NCBI RefSeq assembly: GCF_900112685.1
Contig: NZ_FOMS01000009.1
Coordinates: 7,501-71,500 of the forward strand
Reading direction: 5' to 3'
Length of the DNA: 64,000 nucleotides
DNA from: Roseivivax sediminis
GTDB taxonomy: Bacteria > Pseudomonadota > Alphaproteobacteria > Rhodobacterales > Rhodobacteraceae
The translations under genes were made by a program, and so were the position numbers. The notes beneath the pieces were generated by a model. It worked only from the letters and a program-made list of their open reading frames with translations. It had not been told where the DNA came from and searched no databases. This document shows positions 50,009 to 58,898 of the stretch, one piece after another. Numbering within the stretch: the stretch's first letter is position 1; each line of letters starts with the position of its first letter.

Positions 50009-51226
50009 ATGACCACGCATTTCATCGAACGGCTCGGCCATCGCGGCGACGGCATCGCGCCGGGGCCGCTCTACGTACCCGGCACGCTCCCCGGAGAGGA
50101 GGTTTCCGGCGCGCTGGAGGGCGACACGATCCCGGCGCCGAAGATCGTCACGCCGTCGGCGGACCGGGTCGCGCCGCCCTGCAAGCATGCGCGGGCGTGT
50201 GGCGGCTGCCAGCTTCAGCACGCCTCGGACGGCTTCGTCGCCGCGTGGAAACTGGACGTGGTGCGCGCCGCGCTTGCCGCGCACGGGCTCACCGCGCCGA
50301 TGCGCCCCGTGGCCACCTCGCCAGCGCAGACCCGGCGGCGCGCCACGCTCTCGGCGCGGCGCACCAAGACGGGCGCGCTGGCGGGGTTTCACCGCAAGCG
50401 GTCGGATGAGATCGTCGCCATCCCCGAATGCCGGGTGCTGCATCCCGACATCGCCGGGGCCCTGCCCCTGGCCGAGGCGGTGGCGCGACTGGGCGCCAGC
50501 CGCAAGGGCGAGATCGCGGTGCAGATCACCCGGAGTGCCGACGGGCTCGACGTCGCGGTCACCGGCGGCAAGCCGGCCGATGCCGCGCTGCGCAGCGCGC
50601 TGGCCGACATCGCCCGCGATCACGATCTCGCACGCCTGAGCTGGGACGCGGACGAGACGCTGGAGCGGCGCGCGCCGGCGGTGAAACTCGGCACCGCGCG
50701 GGTGGTGCCGCCGCCCGGCGCCTTCCTGCAGGCGACCCCCGAAGGCGAGGCGGCGCTTCAGGACGCGGTGGCCGAAGCGACGGACGGCGCGCGTCACATC
50801 GTCGACCTGTTCGCCGGCTGCGGCACCTTCACGCTGCCGCTGGCGAGCCGGGCGTCGGTGCACGCGGTCGAAGCCGGGCGCGACATGCTCGCCGCGCTTG
50901 ACCGGGGCTGGCGCCACGCCCACGGGCTGCGGCAGGTCACGACCGAGGCGCGCGACCTGTTCCGCAATCCCCTGCCCGCGGTCGATCTGGCCCGCTTCGA
51001 CGCCGCGGTGATCGACCCGCCGCGCGCCGGCGCCGAGGCGCAGATCGCCGAGCTGGCAGAGGCCGGACCGGCGCGAATCGCCCATGTGTCCTGCAACCCG
51101 GTCACCTTCGCCCGCGACTGCGCCACGCTGGCGCGCGCGGGCTACGGCATCAACTGGCTGCAGGTGGTCGACCAGTTCCGCTGGTCGGCGCATGTGGAGA
51201 TCGTGGCGCAGCTGTCGCGAACGTGA
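50009..51226 (+). CDS. rlmD: RlmD/TrmA-family 23S rRNA m5U methyltransferase
   Basis: 405 residues. An Fe-S type Cys set CKHARACGGC (about 58-67) plus ECRV is followed by the SAM domain with DLFAGCGTFTLPLA, DPPRAGAE and the catalytic HVSCNPVTFARD. It methylates uridine C5 in rRNA (or tRNA, if TrmA-like). The N-terminal TRAM-like region begins at the ATG (FIERLGHRGDGIA). Which exact uridine is modified cannot be read from sequence. Confidence 0.88.
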   Translation: MTTHFIERLGHRGDGIAPGPLYVPGTLPGEEVSGALEGDTIPAPKIVTPSADRVAPPCKHARACGGCQLQHASDGFVAAWKLDVVRAALAAHGLTAPMRPVATSPAQTRRRATLSARRTKTGALAGFHRKRSDEIVAIPECRVLHPDIAGALPLAEAVARLGASRKGEIAVQITRSADGLDVAVTGGKPADAALRSALADIARDHDLARLSWDADETLERRAPAVKLGTARVVPPPGAFLQATPEGEAALQDAVAEATDGARHIVDLFAGCGTFTLPLASRASVHAVEAGRDMLAALDRGWRHAHGLRQVTTEARDLFRNPLPAVDLARFDAAVIDPPRAGAEAQIAELAEAGPARIAHVSCNPVTFARDCATLARAGYGINWLQVVDQFRWSAHVEIVAQLSRT

Positions 51227-51335
51227 CCCGGCCCGCTCACCGCTGCGTGATCGGGGTTACGTTCCGGCTAGGCTCGCGTGCCGATCTGCAGTACCTTCGC
51301 CGCAAAAATAGAGCGGGCAGAGCGGGCAGTCTCAC

Positions 51336-51836
51336 ATGCGTCTCATCAAGGTTTTGATGCTGGTCGGGGCCGCGCTTGCGGTTTCGGCCTGCAGCACGAA
51401 ATTCCGGACCTACAACGGGCCGGAGGTCACACAGGTGCTCGTCGACAAGTCCAGTCGGCGGATGTACCTGCTGCATCACGACAGGATGCTGAAACAATAC
51501 CCGATACAGCTCGGCTTCCAGCCGGCCGGGCACAAGCAGATCGAAGGCGACGGGCGCACGCCCGAAGGCCTGTATTACATCGACAAGCGCAACCCGAACT
51601 CCCGGTACCACCTGTCGATCGGCCTGTCGTATCCGAACGAGCAGGACATCGCCCGCGCCCTGGCCATGGGCAAGAGCCCGGGAGGCGACATCTTCATCCA
51701 TGGCGGACCGCCCAAAGGCAGCAACATCAACGGCAAACAGGACTGGACCTGGGGCTGTATCGCCGTGACCGACCGGCAGATCGAGCATGTCTACGCCATG
51801 GTCAAGGACGGCACCCCCATCGTCATCACGCCCTGA
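51336..51836 (+). CDS. L,D-transpeptidase (YkuD) lipoprotein
   Basis: 166 residues: signal peptide with lipobox VSAC (Cys about 19), then a YkuD domain with FIHGGP and the catalytic DWTWGCIAV Cys. It probably crosslinks or remodels peptidoglycan, or attaches lipoprotein, at the inner face of the outer membrane. One residue of the usual S/T-H/N-G-C is Trp. Convergent with the CAP gene; their stops fall in one hairpin. Confidence 0.9.
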   Translation: MRLIKVLMLVGAALAVSACSTKFRTYNGPEVTQVLVDKSSRRMYLLHHDRMLKQYPIQLGFQPAGHKQIEGDGRTPEGLYYIDKRNPNSRYHLSIGLSYPNEQDIARALAMGKSPGGDIFIHGGPPKGSNINGKQDWTWGCIAVTDRQIEHVYAMVKDGTPIVITP

Positions 51837-51858
51837 GGCGGGGCGCCCCGGCCCTCAG
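51833..51858. terminator. Bidirectional hairpin spanning two convergent stop codons
   Basis: CTGAGGCGGGGC / GCCCCGGCCCTCAG forms a long stem (with small mismatches) covering the stop of the L,D-transpeptidase and the last codons of the CAP gene. It could end transcription in both directions. Confidence 0.6.
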
Positions 51859-52409
51859 AGCGCGGCGGTCACGGTACCGCCGCCGCCACCCGGCGCGCCG
51901 GTGACCAGCGTCCACCAGATCTTGCCGTTGGATTCCTGGTGCCAGGCGAAGCCCATCTCGCGCGCTTCGGGATCGAGGATAACGTCGCGGGTATTGGCTT
52001 CGTCCATCCACGCGGCGAGCGTCTGAAGCTCGGTCTCGTAAGTCTCCGAGATCGCCTCGCCGACGAGCTCCCCGTTGTATCCTGCGCTCCGGACACGGTC
52101 CACCGGCGACGATCCGTCGGAGCCGAAATGCCAGGGGCGGTTCTGCACCGCCATGTCCCGCGAATGCGTCGCGGCTGCCGCGCGCAACTGGGAATTGAGT
52201 TCCAACTCGCCCACGCCCGCGTCGCGGCGCAGGGAGTTCACCGCGTCGAGCATGCGGAAAGACACCTGAGAATCGCTCACGCCCGCCAGGTTGTAGACCT
52301 TGAGCGGTTGGCCGTCGGGGCCGGTCGCCGTCGTGCTGGTGGTGATCGTTGGCGCACAGGCCGCGAGCGTGAGAGCCGCCGCGGATGCGAGGAGAATGGA
52401 ACGTGTCAT
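51855..52409 (-). CDS. CAP/SCP-domain lipoprotein
   Basis: 184 residues: signal peptide with lipobox LAAC (Cys about 18), then a CAP (CRISP/antigen5/PR-1) domain: LNSQLRAAAATHSRDMA, GYNGELVGEAIS and GFAWHQESNGKIWWTLV. The His and Glu residues expected at the CAP cleft are present. Bacterial members act in the envelope; exact function unknown. AGGTGGACAGG precedes the ATG. Confidence 0.87.
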   Translation of the reverse strand: MTRSILLASAAALTLAACAPTITTSTTATGPDGQPLKVYNLAGVSDSQVSFRMLDAVNSLRRDAGVGELELNSQLRAAAATHSRDMAVQNRPWHFGSDGSSPVDRVRSAGYNGELVGEAISETYETELQTLAAWMDEANTRDVILDPEAREMGFAWHQESNGKIWWTLVTGAPGGGGGTVTAAL

Positions 52410-52577
52410 GGCCTGTCCACCTGTTGTCGTTGTGTTAACAAACGCCATATCGCTGTATAAGTTGCCATTCAAACCCACATCGCCGTGATTTTCCCGATGA
52501 CGGGCGTTTGATTTGCGACCGCGGCCAGCGCGCCATAACCCATTCGTTGTATGCTTGGACGATCCGGAGACGACGTC

Positions 52578-53174
52578 ATGAAGAAGAAAACACAGAACCG
52601 CCTTGCAAGGCGCGGCTTCCTGACCGGTACGGCGGCATTCCTCGCCGCCCCTGCCCTGGCCCAGACCGGACCCGGCACAACAGAGGTGGAGCGCGACCTG
52701 TCCACCATCGTGCGCCGGAACGTGTCGAGTTTCCGTACACTGGACTGGCAACCCTATTTCTCGAACCTCAACAAGGGTGCGATCCTTGTCGATATCCGTT
52801 CGCGCGCGCTCCACTACTGGGGTGAGGATCGGCAGACATACAAGCTCTACCCGACGTCTGTGCCGCTGACCGAGGACCTGACGCGCCGCGGGCGCACCAG
52901 CGTGACCCTGAAGGACCCCGAGCCCGACTGGCGTCCGACGCCGGCGATGAAGCAGCGCAATCCCGAATGGCCGGACTATGTCGGACCGGGGCCGGACAAT
53001 CCGCTCGGCACCCGGGCGCTGCACCTATCGTGGCAATATTACCGCATCCACGGCACGCACGACACACGCAAGATCGGGCGCCGCTCCTCCAACGGCTGCA
53101 TCGGCCTCTACAACCATCACATCGAAGAGCTGTACCAGCTTGCCCAGGTGGGCACACAGGTGTTGCTTATTTGA
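52578..53174 (+). CDS. Tat-exported L,D-transpeptidase (YkuD)
   Basis: 198 residues. A twin-arginine signal (ARRGFLTGTAAF, about 9-20) is followed by a YkuD domain with YRIHGTHD and catalytic RRSSNGCIGL. It is the second L,D-transpeptidase within 1.3 kb, but exported folded by Tat and not lipidated. GGAG lies 9 bases before the ATG at 52578. The two enzymes may act on different crosslinks. Confidence 0.9.
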   Translation: MKKKTQNRLARRGFLTGTAAFLAAPALAQTGPGTTEVERDLSTIVRRNVSSFRTLDWQPYFSNLNKGAILVDIRSRALHYWGEDRQTYKLYPTSVPLTEDLTRRGRTSVTLKDPEPDWRPTPAMKQRNPEWPDYVGPGPDNPLGTRALHLSWQYYRIHGTHDTRKIGRRSSNGCIGLYNHHIEELYQLAQVGTQVLLI

Positions 53175-53327
53175 CGACACACGCGGTGCTTGAGGGCGTC
53201 ATTCCCGGCGGCGAAATTGCCTGCGCATGGTTTTGCTGCTTAGAACGACTCACGAGGTAAATCTTTGGGGCCTGCCGCTTTAGGCCGTTACGGTTGCGGG
53301 CGCTGGCCGTCATCTGGAGGGAACAAG

Positions 53328-53522
53328 ATGAAGAAACTCGCTCTTGCAGCCGCAATCACCGCCGCTGGCACGTCCGCGTTCGCGGGCTCTTACGCAAAGG
53401 ACGACGTGGTCATGGAACCCGTCGTGGTCGTGGAAGAAACCGAACAGCAATCCTCTTCGGCCGCGATCGTCGTGCCGCTGATCATGCTGGCCCTGGTCGC
53501 TGCCGCAGTGGCATCGGACTGA
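53328..53522 (+). CDS. Small secreted/membrane protein, Roseobacter type
   Basis: 64 residues: signal peptide MKKLALAAAITAAGTSAFA, a short acidic Val/Glu-rich middle (VVVVEETEQQSSS) and a C-terminal hydrophobic helix (IVVPLIMLALVAAAVA). GGAGGG lies 7 bases before the ATG and a perfect terminator follows. Likely an inner-membrane peptide of unknown role. Confidence 0.8.
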   Translation: MKKLALAAAITAAGTSAFAGSYAKDDVVMEPVVVVEETEQQSSSAAIVVPLIMLALVAAAVASD

Positions 53523-53552
53523 TCGACGCGCGACAACGCGTGACGCTGGTGG

Positions 53553-53579
53553 AAGGCGGTGCTTCGGCGCCGCCTTTTT
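53553..53579 (+). terminator. Intrinsic terminator after small secreted protein
   Basis: AAGGCGGTGC-TTCG-GCGCCGCCTTTTTC, a TTCG tetraloop with a 10-bp stem and U-run 30 bases after the stop. Confidence 0.92.
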
Positions 53580-53589
53580 CGTTCCGGGT

Positions 53590-54420
53590 TCACTCCGCCA
53601 CGAATTGCAGCGCCTCCGCGCCGCCGACCTCGTCCGGGACCTGGTGCGCCCAGGCCAGCAGGCCCGGGTCGAATCCGGCCGCGAGTTGCGGCTTGACGAT
53701 CTCGAAATAGGGCGAGAGGTCGAAGTCGCCGGGCACGTAGAGCGAATGGTGCCGGATGTGCAGAAGCTCCCTCCGGGTCGCGTCGTCACGGGTCCGCAGC
53801 TTGACCTCGCGCACGCGCGGCAGAATCGGGTAGCCGATGGTCTGGAACGCCTGCGCGATCAGCGACGAACAGATCGCCCGCGTCGGATCGCCCGACCCGA
53901 GCGCCAGCATCCGGCGCCGCAGGCGCCCCGGCAGCGGCGGCTTCGGCATCACGTAACGGGCGAGGTCGAAGATGTTGCGCATGTCGTAGCGCAGACCGAT
54001 CCGCTCGGTCATGAACTGCGCGACGCGCGCACGGTCGGCGTCGGACAGCCCGACCGGACGGCAGATGCGGGTGTGGTACCTGGCGTATTTCGACAACGGC
54101 GCCGAAACGCAGCCCTCTCCGAGATTGACCTCGACGAGCTCGTGGCGCGCGTCGGTCGGTGCGCCGAGGGCGGCGGCGTCGCCCACGTAAAGCGCGGCAT
54201 GCGACCATGTCGACTGCGTGAGGTACTTCACGGTCTGGCCGACCAGCGACTGCCCGTCGACGAGCAGCACATCCCCCGGCTGCAACGCCTCGCGCAGGCG
54301 GGCGAAGTCGGAAGGCACGTGGCTGCCGCCCGCGGCGTCGTTGCGGGTGATCCGCGCGGCCAGCCACAGCCCGAGAGACCTCAGGGCGGCATCGAGGCGG
54401 GTGCGGATCGTATCGGTCAC
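53590..54420 (-). CDS. YiiX-like permuted papain-fold (NlpC/P60 superfamily) hydrolase
   Basis: 276 residues. The circularly permuted papain fold places the His first (STWSHAALYVGD, about 88) and the catalytic Cys later (AICSSLIAQAF). Members are lipid- or peptidoglycan-directed amidases. A GTG start at 54420 has AAGGA 8 bases upstream; a longer frame to 54462 lacks one. No signal peptide is seen. Convergent with the small secreted protein gene. Confidence 0.8.
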   Translation of the reverse strand: MTDTIRTRLDAALRSLGLWLAARITRNDAAGGSHVPSDFARLREALQPGDVLLVDGQSLVGQTVKYLTQSTWSHAALYVGDAAALGAPTDARHELVEVNLGEGCVSAPLSKYARYHTRICRPVGLSDADRARVAQFMTERIGLRYDMRNIFDLARYVMPKPPLPGRLRRRMLALGSGDPTRAICSSLIAQAFQTIGYPILPRVREVKLRTRDDATRRELLHIRHHSLYVPGDFDLSPYFEIVKPQLAAGFDPGLLAWAHQVPDEVGGAEALQFVAE

Positions 54421-54639
54421 GTGGCTCGTCCTTCTGCAACGGCGCACAAGCGGCGCGCCCATGACCTGAATCTAGGTACGAACCCTTTCGGAACCGATAC
54501 CTGCCGCGGGCGCACCCGTTGCGCAGGCGATCACGTCACCGCGCGAACCGGCCGAAAGTAAGACCCGCCGGCGGCATCCCCGTGCCATAGGGCGGGCGAA
54601 CCGCGCCCCTTCGCTGGCAGGGGCGACCGATCGCCGAAC

Positions 54640-55701
54640 CTACAGCCAGCCGCCGAGATTCTCCTCTATCACCCGGGTCAACGCCGCGATGTGCGCCTCG
54701 TCGTCGTTGAGGCAGGGAATGTAGGTGAAAGTCTTTCCGCCTGCCTCCTCGAAGCTTTCGCGGATCTCCTCGTTGATCTCCTCGAGCGTCTCGATGCAAT
54801 CGGCCGAGAATGCCGGGGCGCAGACGGCAATGTTGGTCTTGCCGTCTTCCTTGGCGAGACGGGCGACCTCCTCCACGGTGTAGGGCTTCAGCCATTCCTC
54901 GGGCCCGAAGCGCGACTGGAAGGTGGTGGTGATCTCGGTGTCGGCCCAACCCAGCCGCTCCTTCAGAAGGCGCGTCGTCTTCTGACACTGGCAATGGTAG
55001 GGATCGCCTTCCATCAGGTAGCGCTTTGGCACGCCGTGATAGGAACAGACGAGGATCTGCGGCTTCTCGTCCATCTCGGCATACTTGCGCTCGATCGACT
55101 GGGCGAGCGCTTCGATATAGGCCGGATGCTCGAAATAGGGATCGACCGTGCGCGAGGTCGGCTGCCAGGTTTCCTGCTCCAGCGCGCGGAAGAAGGCGTC
55201 GTTCGCGGTGGCCGAGGTGGCCCCGGCGTAATGCGGGTAGAGCGGGAAGAAGAGGATCTTGCGGCACCCCGCCTCGACCAGCTTGCGCACCTTGGACTGC
55301 GTCGACGGGTTACCGTAGCGCATGCAGAAATCGACCTCGACACGGTCGCCATGCAGATCGTGAAGCGACTCGGCGATCTTGGCCGTCTGGGCCTTGGTGA
55401 TCGTCATCAGTGGGCTCTCGCCCGCCTCTTCGTTCCAGATCGACTTGTAGGCCGCGCCGCTGGCGAAGGGGCGCTTGCTGAGGATCACGAGCTGCAGGAG
55501 CGGCTGCCACAGCCAGGGCGAGTAGTCGATCACCCGGCGGTCCGAGAGAAACTCGCTCAGGTAGCGCCGCATCGACCAGTAATCGTAATGATCCGGAGTG
55601 CCGAGATTGGCGAGCAGGATGCCGACCTTGCCGGCTGCCACCTTCGGATGGTCTGCGGGCGCGTGCTCCGGTCGCGTGGCGGCCTTGGATGTATCCAGCA
55701 T
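54640..55701 (-). CDS. hemH: Ferrochelatase
   Basis: 353 residues with LLANLGTPDHYDYWSMRRYL at the start, the active-site SYHGVP and EEWLKPYTVE. It inserts Fe2+ into protoporphyrin IX in the last step of heme synthesis. Upstream in-frame TTG at 55728 is unlikely; the ATG at 55701 is used. Several Cys (about 245-251, HCQCQKTT) lie where some ferrochelatases bind 2Fe-2S, but this is not certain. Confidence 0.96.
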   Translation of the reverse strand: MLDTSKAATRPEHAPADHPKVAAGKVGILLANLGTPDHYDYWSMRRYLSEFLSDRRVIDYSPWLWQPLLQLVILSKRPFASGAAYKSIWNEEAGESPLMTITKAQTAKIAESLHDLHGDRVEVDFCMRYGNPSTQSKVRKLVEAGCRKILFFPLYPHYAGATSATANDAFFRALEQETWQPTSRTVDPYFEHPAYIEALAQSIERKYAEMDEKPQILVCSYHGVPKRYLMEGDPYHCQCQKTTRLLKERLGWADTEITTTFQSRFGPEEWLKPYTVEEVARLAKEDGKTNIAVCAPAFSADCIETLEEINEEIRESFEEAGGKTFTYIPCLNDDEAHIAALTRVIEENLGGWL

Positions 55702-55759
55702 CAGTTCATTCCCGTCCTTGTTCCCCAACCACTCCTACGTAACGACCCGGCGCGCCGGT

Positions 55760-56587
55760 TCAATCGCGCAGCTTGGTCTCGTCCGTGTCCAGCGCTTCGG
55801 CCAGCCGGTGCGACGCCGACCCGGGGCGCAGCGGCTGCGGCTGGCTGTCGTCCGGCGCCCAGCCGGTGAGCGCCACGATCTCGAACGTCGCGGGCACGCG
55901 GCCGTCCGGGCCGGCATAGCTCTCGGCATAGATCTCCGCAGCGCGGCGCAGCACCGCAGGCCGCGTCGGGTGCCGCAGACGGGCGGCAAGCGCGTTGCCC
56001 TCTCCCATCGCGCGCAGGTCGCGCATGAGGGCGAAGGCATCGCCATAGGTGACAGTCAGCGTGAAACCGTCCGCGACCGGCAGGGCGAGGCTCGCCCGTT
56101 GCAGGAGCGCACCGAGATCGCGGATATCGCCCATCGGCGCGATCCGGGGACTGAGCCCGCCGGTCACCTCCACCTCCGCCTGGCCGAGGGCGGCGCGCAG
56201 CTCCTGCAGGGTCCGCCCGCCGAAGGCCGCGCCGAGGAACAGCCCGTCGGGTTTCAGCGCCCGGCGGCTCTGGATCATCTGGCCGACGGGGTCGTTCGCC
56301 CAGTGCATCGACAGCGCGTGCAGGACCAGGTCGTGCCCCCCGGGCGAGAGGGCCAGCGTCTCGTCATCGGGCACGATCGTCGCTTCGGGCAGGCGGGACT
56401 GCCAGACCTCGGGGAAAGGCGTCACGACCGCCGGCGCCGTGAAGGTTCTGTTAACCACTTCCAGCCGATCCTGCAGATCGTCGGCGGCATGCTCGTGCAG
56501 GAAGAGGGCCGGCGCGGCGGCGGCGCGGGCACGGTCGCGGTTGCGCGCCAGAGCGGCGCGGTCGGTCAGGACGGGAACCTCGGTCAT
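55760..56587 (-). CDS. BioC/NDUFAF5-like SAM methyltransferase
   Basis: 275 residues. The N-terminal ALARNRDRARA... FLHEHAADDLQDRLEVVNRTF matches the BioC/NDUFAF5-like family; the nucleotide motif is degenerate, and the region DLVLHALSMHWANDPVGQM is conserved. Alphaproteobacterial members have been linked to complex I arginine modification or to biotin synthesis, but the assignment is open. Divergent from comF by 15 bases. Confidence 0.75.
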   Translation of the reverse strand: MTEVPVLTDRAALARNRDRARAAAAPALFLHEHAADDLQDRLEVVNRTFTAPAVVTPFPEVWQSRLPEATIVPDDETLALSPGGHDLVLHALSMHWANDPVGQMIQSRRALKPDGLFLGAAFGGRTLQELRAALGQAEVEVTGGLSPRIAPMGDIRDLGALLQRASLALPVADGFTLTVTYGDAFALMRDLRAMGEGNALAARLRHPTRPAVLRRAAEIYAESYAGPDGRVPATFEIVALTGWAPDDSQPQPLRPGSASHRLAEALDTDETKLRD

Positions 56588-56602
56588 CAGGGGGCAGATA
56601 GG

Positions 56603-57334
56603 GTGCTGGCGGAACGGTTGCAAACGGCGATCCGGCTGATCTACCCGCCGGCCTGCCTTGCCTGCGGCGGCCGGGTGGACAGCGATTTCGGACTTTGCGG
56701 GCCATGCTGGACCGAAACGCCCTTCATCACCGGGCTGGTCTGCGATGCCTGCGGCACGCCGCTGCCCGGCGAGGGAGACCGGGACCGGGCCCTCTGCGAC
56801 ACCTGCCTGCGCGTGGCGCGGCCCTGGGCGCGGGGCCGAGCGGCGATGCTCTATTCTGGATCGGCGCGCCGGATGGTGCTGGCGCTGAAGCATGGCGACC
56901 GCCACGATATCGCGCGGCCCGGCGCGGACTGGCTCGCGCGCAGCGCAGCGCCGCTGCTGACCCCCGACACGGTGATCGTGCCGGTGCCGCTGCATACGCT
57001 GCGGCTGCTGCGCCGGCGCTACAACCAGTCTGCGCTGCTGGCGCTGGCGCTCGGACGGCAAACCGGATGCACCGTCCTCGCCGACGCGCTGGTGCGGACG
57101 GCGCGCACCCCCAGCCTCGACGGCAAGACACGCGAGGAACGCTTCGCGGCGCTCGACGGGACGATCCGGGTGACGCGGTCGCGCCGGGACCGCATCGCCG
57201 GGCGCCCCGTGCTGATCGTCGACGACGTGATGACCAGCGGCGCCACCTTCGCGGCGGCCACGGAGGCCATGCATGAGGCTGGCGCAACCGAGGTCTGCGT
57301 TGCTGCACTGGCGCGCGTCGGCAAGGACGCCTAA
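56603..57334 (+). CDS. comF: ComF family phosphoribosyltransferase-like protein
   Basis: 243 residues from GTG 56603 (AGGGGG 8 bases ahead). N-terminal zinc-binding Cys pairs (CLACGG, CGPC, CDACG, CDTC) are followed by a PRTase domain with PVPLHTLRLLRRRYNQS and VLIVDDVMTSGAT. ComF proteins support DNA uptake and recombination. The frame extends upstream over the neighbour but has no start there. Confidence 0.9.
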   Translation: MLAERLQTAIRLIYPPACLACGGRVDSDFGLCGPCWTETPFITGLVCDACGTPLPGEGDRDRALCDTCLRVARPWARGRAAMLYSGSARRMVLALKHGDRHDIARPGADWLARSAAPLLTPDTVIVPVPLHTLRLLRRRYNQSALLALALGRQTGCTVLADALVRTARTPSLDGKTREERFAALDGTIRVTRSRRDRIAGRPVLIVDDVMTSGATFAAATEAMHEAGATEVCVAALARVGKDA

Positions 57335-57364
57335 GTCTGGGGCAAAGCGACAAGGATCCGACCG

Positions 57365-57622
57365 ATGCAACCCGTGGAAATCTACACTTCGCCGCTTTGC
57401 GGTTTCTGCCACGCCGCCAAGCGCCTGCTGACCCAGAAGAGCGTGACCTTCACCGAGATCGACGTGCTGCAGGCGCCAGACCGCAAGCCCGAGATGATCC
57501 AGCGCGCCGGCGGCGCCCGGACAGTGCCGCAGATCTTCGTGGGCGACACCCATGTCGGCGGCTGCGACGAGCTTTATGCGCTCGACCGCGCCGGCAAGCT
57601 CGACCCGCTGCTCGCCGCGTGA
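57365..57622 (+). CDS. grxC: Glutaredoxin 3
   Basis: 85 residues, classic glutaredoxin with CGFC active site (10-15 region), TVPQIF cis-Pro loop and GGCDEL. Its dithiol form reduces disulfides with glutathione. It precedes the nitrilase gene, which starts with a GTG overlapping its stop by 4 bases. Confidence 0.95.
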   Translation: MQPVEIYTSPLCGFCHAAKRLLTQKSVTFTEIDVLQAPDRKPEMIQRAGGARTVPQIFVGDTHVGGCDELYALDRAGKLDPLLAA

Positions 57623-58452
57623 GCCGCGCCGCGCTCATCCAGCTGACGTCCTCGGACGATCCGGACGCGAACCTGCCGGGCACGCGCGATGCCGTCCGCC
57701 GGGCGGCCGAAGGTGGTGCCGGCTTCGTACTGACGCCCGAGGTCACGAACTGCGTCTCGGCCAGCCGCACGCACCAGAACGCGGTGCTTCGGACGGAGGG
57801 CGAGGATGCCACGCTCGCCGGGCTGCGCGAGGACGCTGCGGCCTTGGGCATCTGGCTGCTGATCGGCTCGCTCGCGCTCAAGGCCGATCCGCCGGAGGAG
57901 CGCTTCGTGAACCGGTCGTTCCTCGTCTCGCCCGAGGGCGCCATCGCCGCGCGCTACGACAAGATGCACATGTTCGACGTGCAGGTGTCGGAGACCGAGA
58001 CCTATCGCGAAAGCGCCGGCTATGCGCCCGGCGATAGCGCGGTGGTGGCAGAGACGCCCTTCGGCAAGGTCGGGATCAGCGTCTGCTACGACGTGCGGTT
58101 CGCCTATCTCTACCGCGCGCTCGCGCAGGCGGGGGCGGAGATCCTGACGGTGCCGGCGGCCTTCTCTCCCGGCACCGGGCCGATGCACTGGGCGCCACTC
58201 CTGCAGGCGCGGGCCATCGAGTGCGGGGCCTACGTCCTCGCCCCCGCACAGACCGGCACGCATGCGGCCAGCCGCGGCCGGCAGCGCCAGACCTGGGGGC
58301 ACAGCCTCGCCGTATCGCCCTGGGGCGAGGTCATCGCCGATGCCGGCACGGAGCCCGGCGTCACCTTCGTCGACATCGACCAGGATGCTGTGCGGGACGC
58401 GCGCGCCAAGGTGCCGTCCCTGACGCACGACCGCGCCTTCACGGGGCCCTGA
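57619..58452 (+). CDS. Nitrilase-superfamily (CN hydrolase) amidohydrolase, Nit1/Nit2-like
   Basis: 277 residues, GTG start overlapping grxC. The Glu-Lys-Cys triad is TPEVTN, YDKMHMFD and SVCYDVRF. The family hydrolyses amides such as deaminated glutathione (Nit1), and proximity to a glutaredoxin gene makes that substrate attractive. Its stop overlaps the MarR start by one base. Confidence 0.9.
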   Translation: MSRAALIQLTSSDDPDANLPGTRDAVRRAAEGGAGFVLTPEVTNCVSASRTHQNAVLRTEGEDATLAGLREDAAALGIWLLIGSLALKADPPEERFVNRSFLVSPEGAIAARYDKMHMFDVQVSETETYRESAGYAPGDSAVVAETPFGKVGISVCYDVRFAYLYRALAQAGAEILTVPAAFSPGTGPMHWAPLLQARAIECGAYVLAPAQTGTHAASRGRQRQTWGHSLAVSPWGEVIADAGTEPGVTFVDIDQDAVRDARAKVPSLTHDRAFTGP

Positions 58453-58898
58453 TGGCTGACACGCAAGACCTCACGATCACGCTCGTGAGCGAGATCCTCG
58501 CCGCCGACCAGCTCTTGAAGAGCCGGCTCGCCCGTGTGCTGCCCGCGCGAATGGAGCTGTCGCATTTCTCCGCGCTCAACCTGCTCGCGCGGTCGGGCGG
58601 GGAACGCACACCGGCGCAGATGGCGCGGATGCTCCACCTCACGCGCGGGGCGATGACCAACACGCTCACCCGGCTCGACACGGCGGGTTACGTGCATATC
58701 CGGCCCGACTGGGACGATGCCCGCAGCAAGCTTGTCGCCATCAGCCCCGCCGGCCGCCGCGCCCGCGACGAGGCGCTCGCCGCCATCGCGCCCGTCCTGA
58801 CCGAGGCGACCGCGGCGCTGGACGACACGCGCCTGCGCGCGGCCCTCCCGGCCTTGCGCGCCCTGCGCCAGGCGCTCGAGGCGCAGCCCGAAGCCTAG
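58452..58898 (+). CDS. MarR-family transcriptional regulator
   Basis: 148 residues, winged helix with RTPAQMARMLHLTRGAMTNTLTRL (HTH core in blocks) and YVHIRPDWDDARSKLVAIS wing. The ligand is unknown. It is the third gene of the grxC-nit-marR transcript, and its end overlaps ubiG on the opposite strand by 4 bases. Confidence 0.9.
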   Translation: MADTQDLTITLVSEILAADQLLKSRLARVLPARMELSHFSALNLLARSGGERTPAQMARMLHLTRGAMTNTLTRLDTAGYVHIRPDWDDARSKLVAISPAGRRARDEALAAIAPVLTEATAALDDTRLRAALPALRALRQALEAQPEA

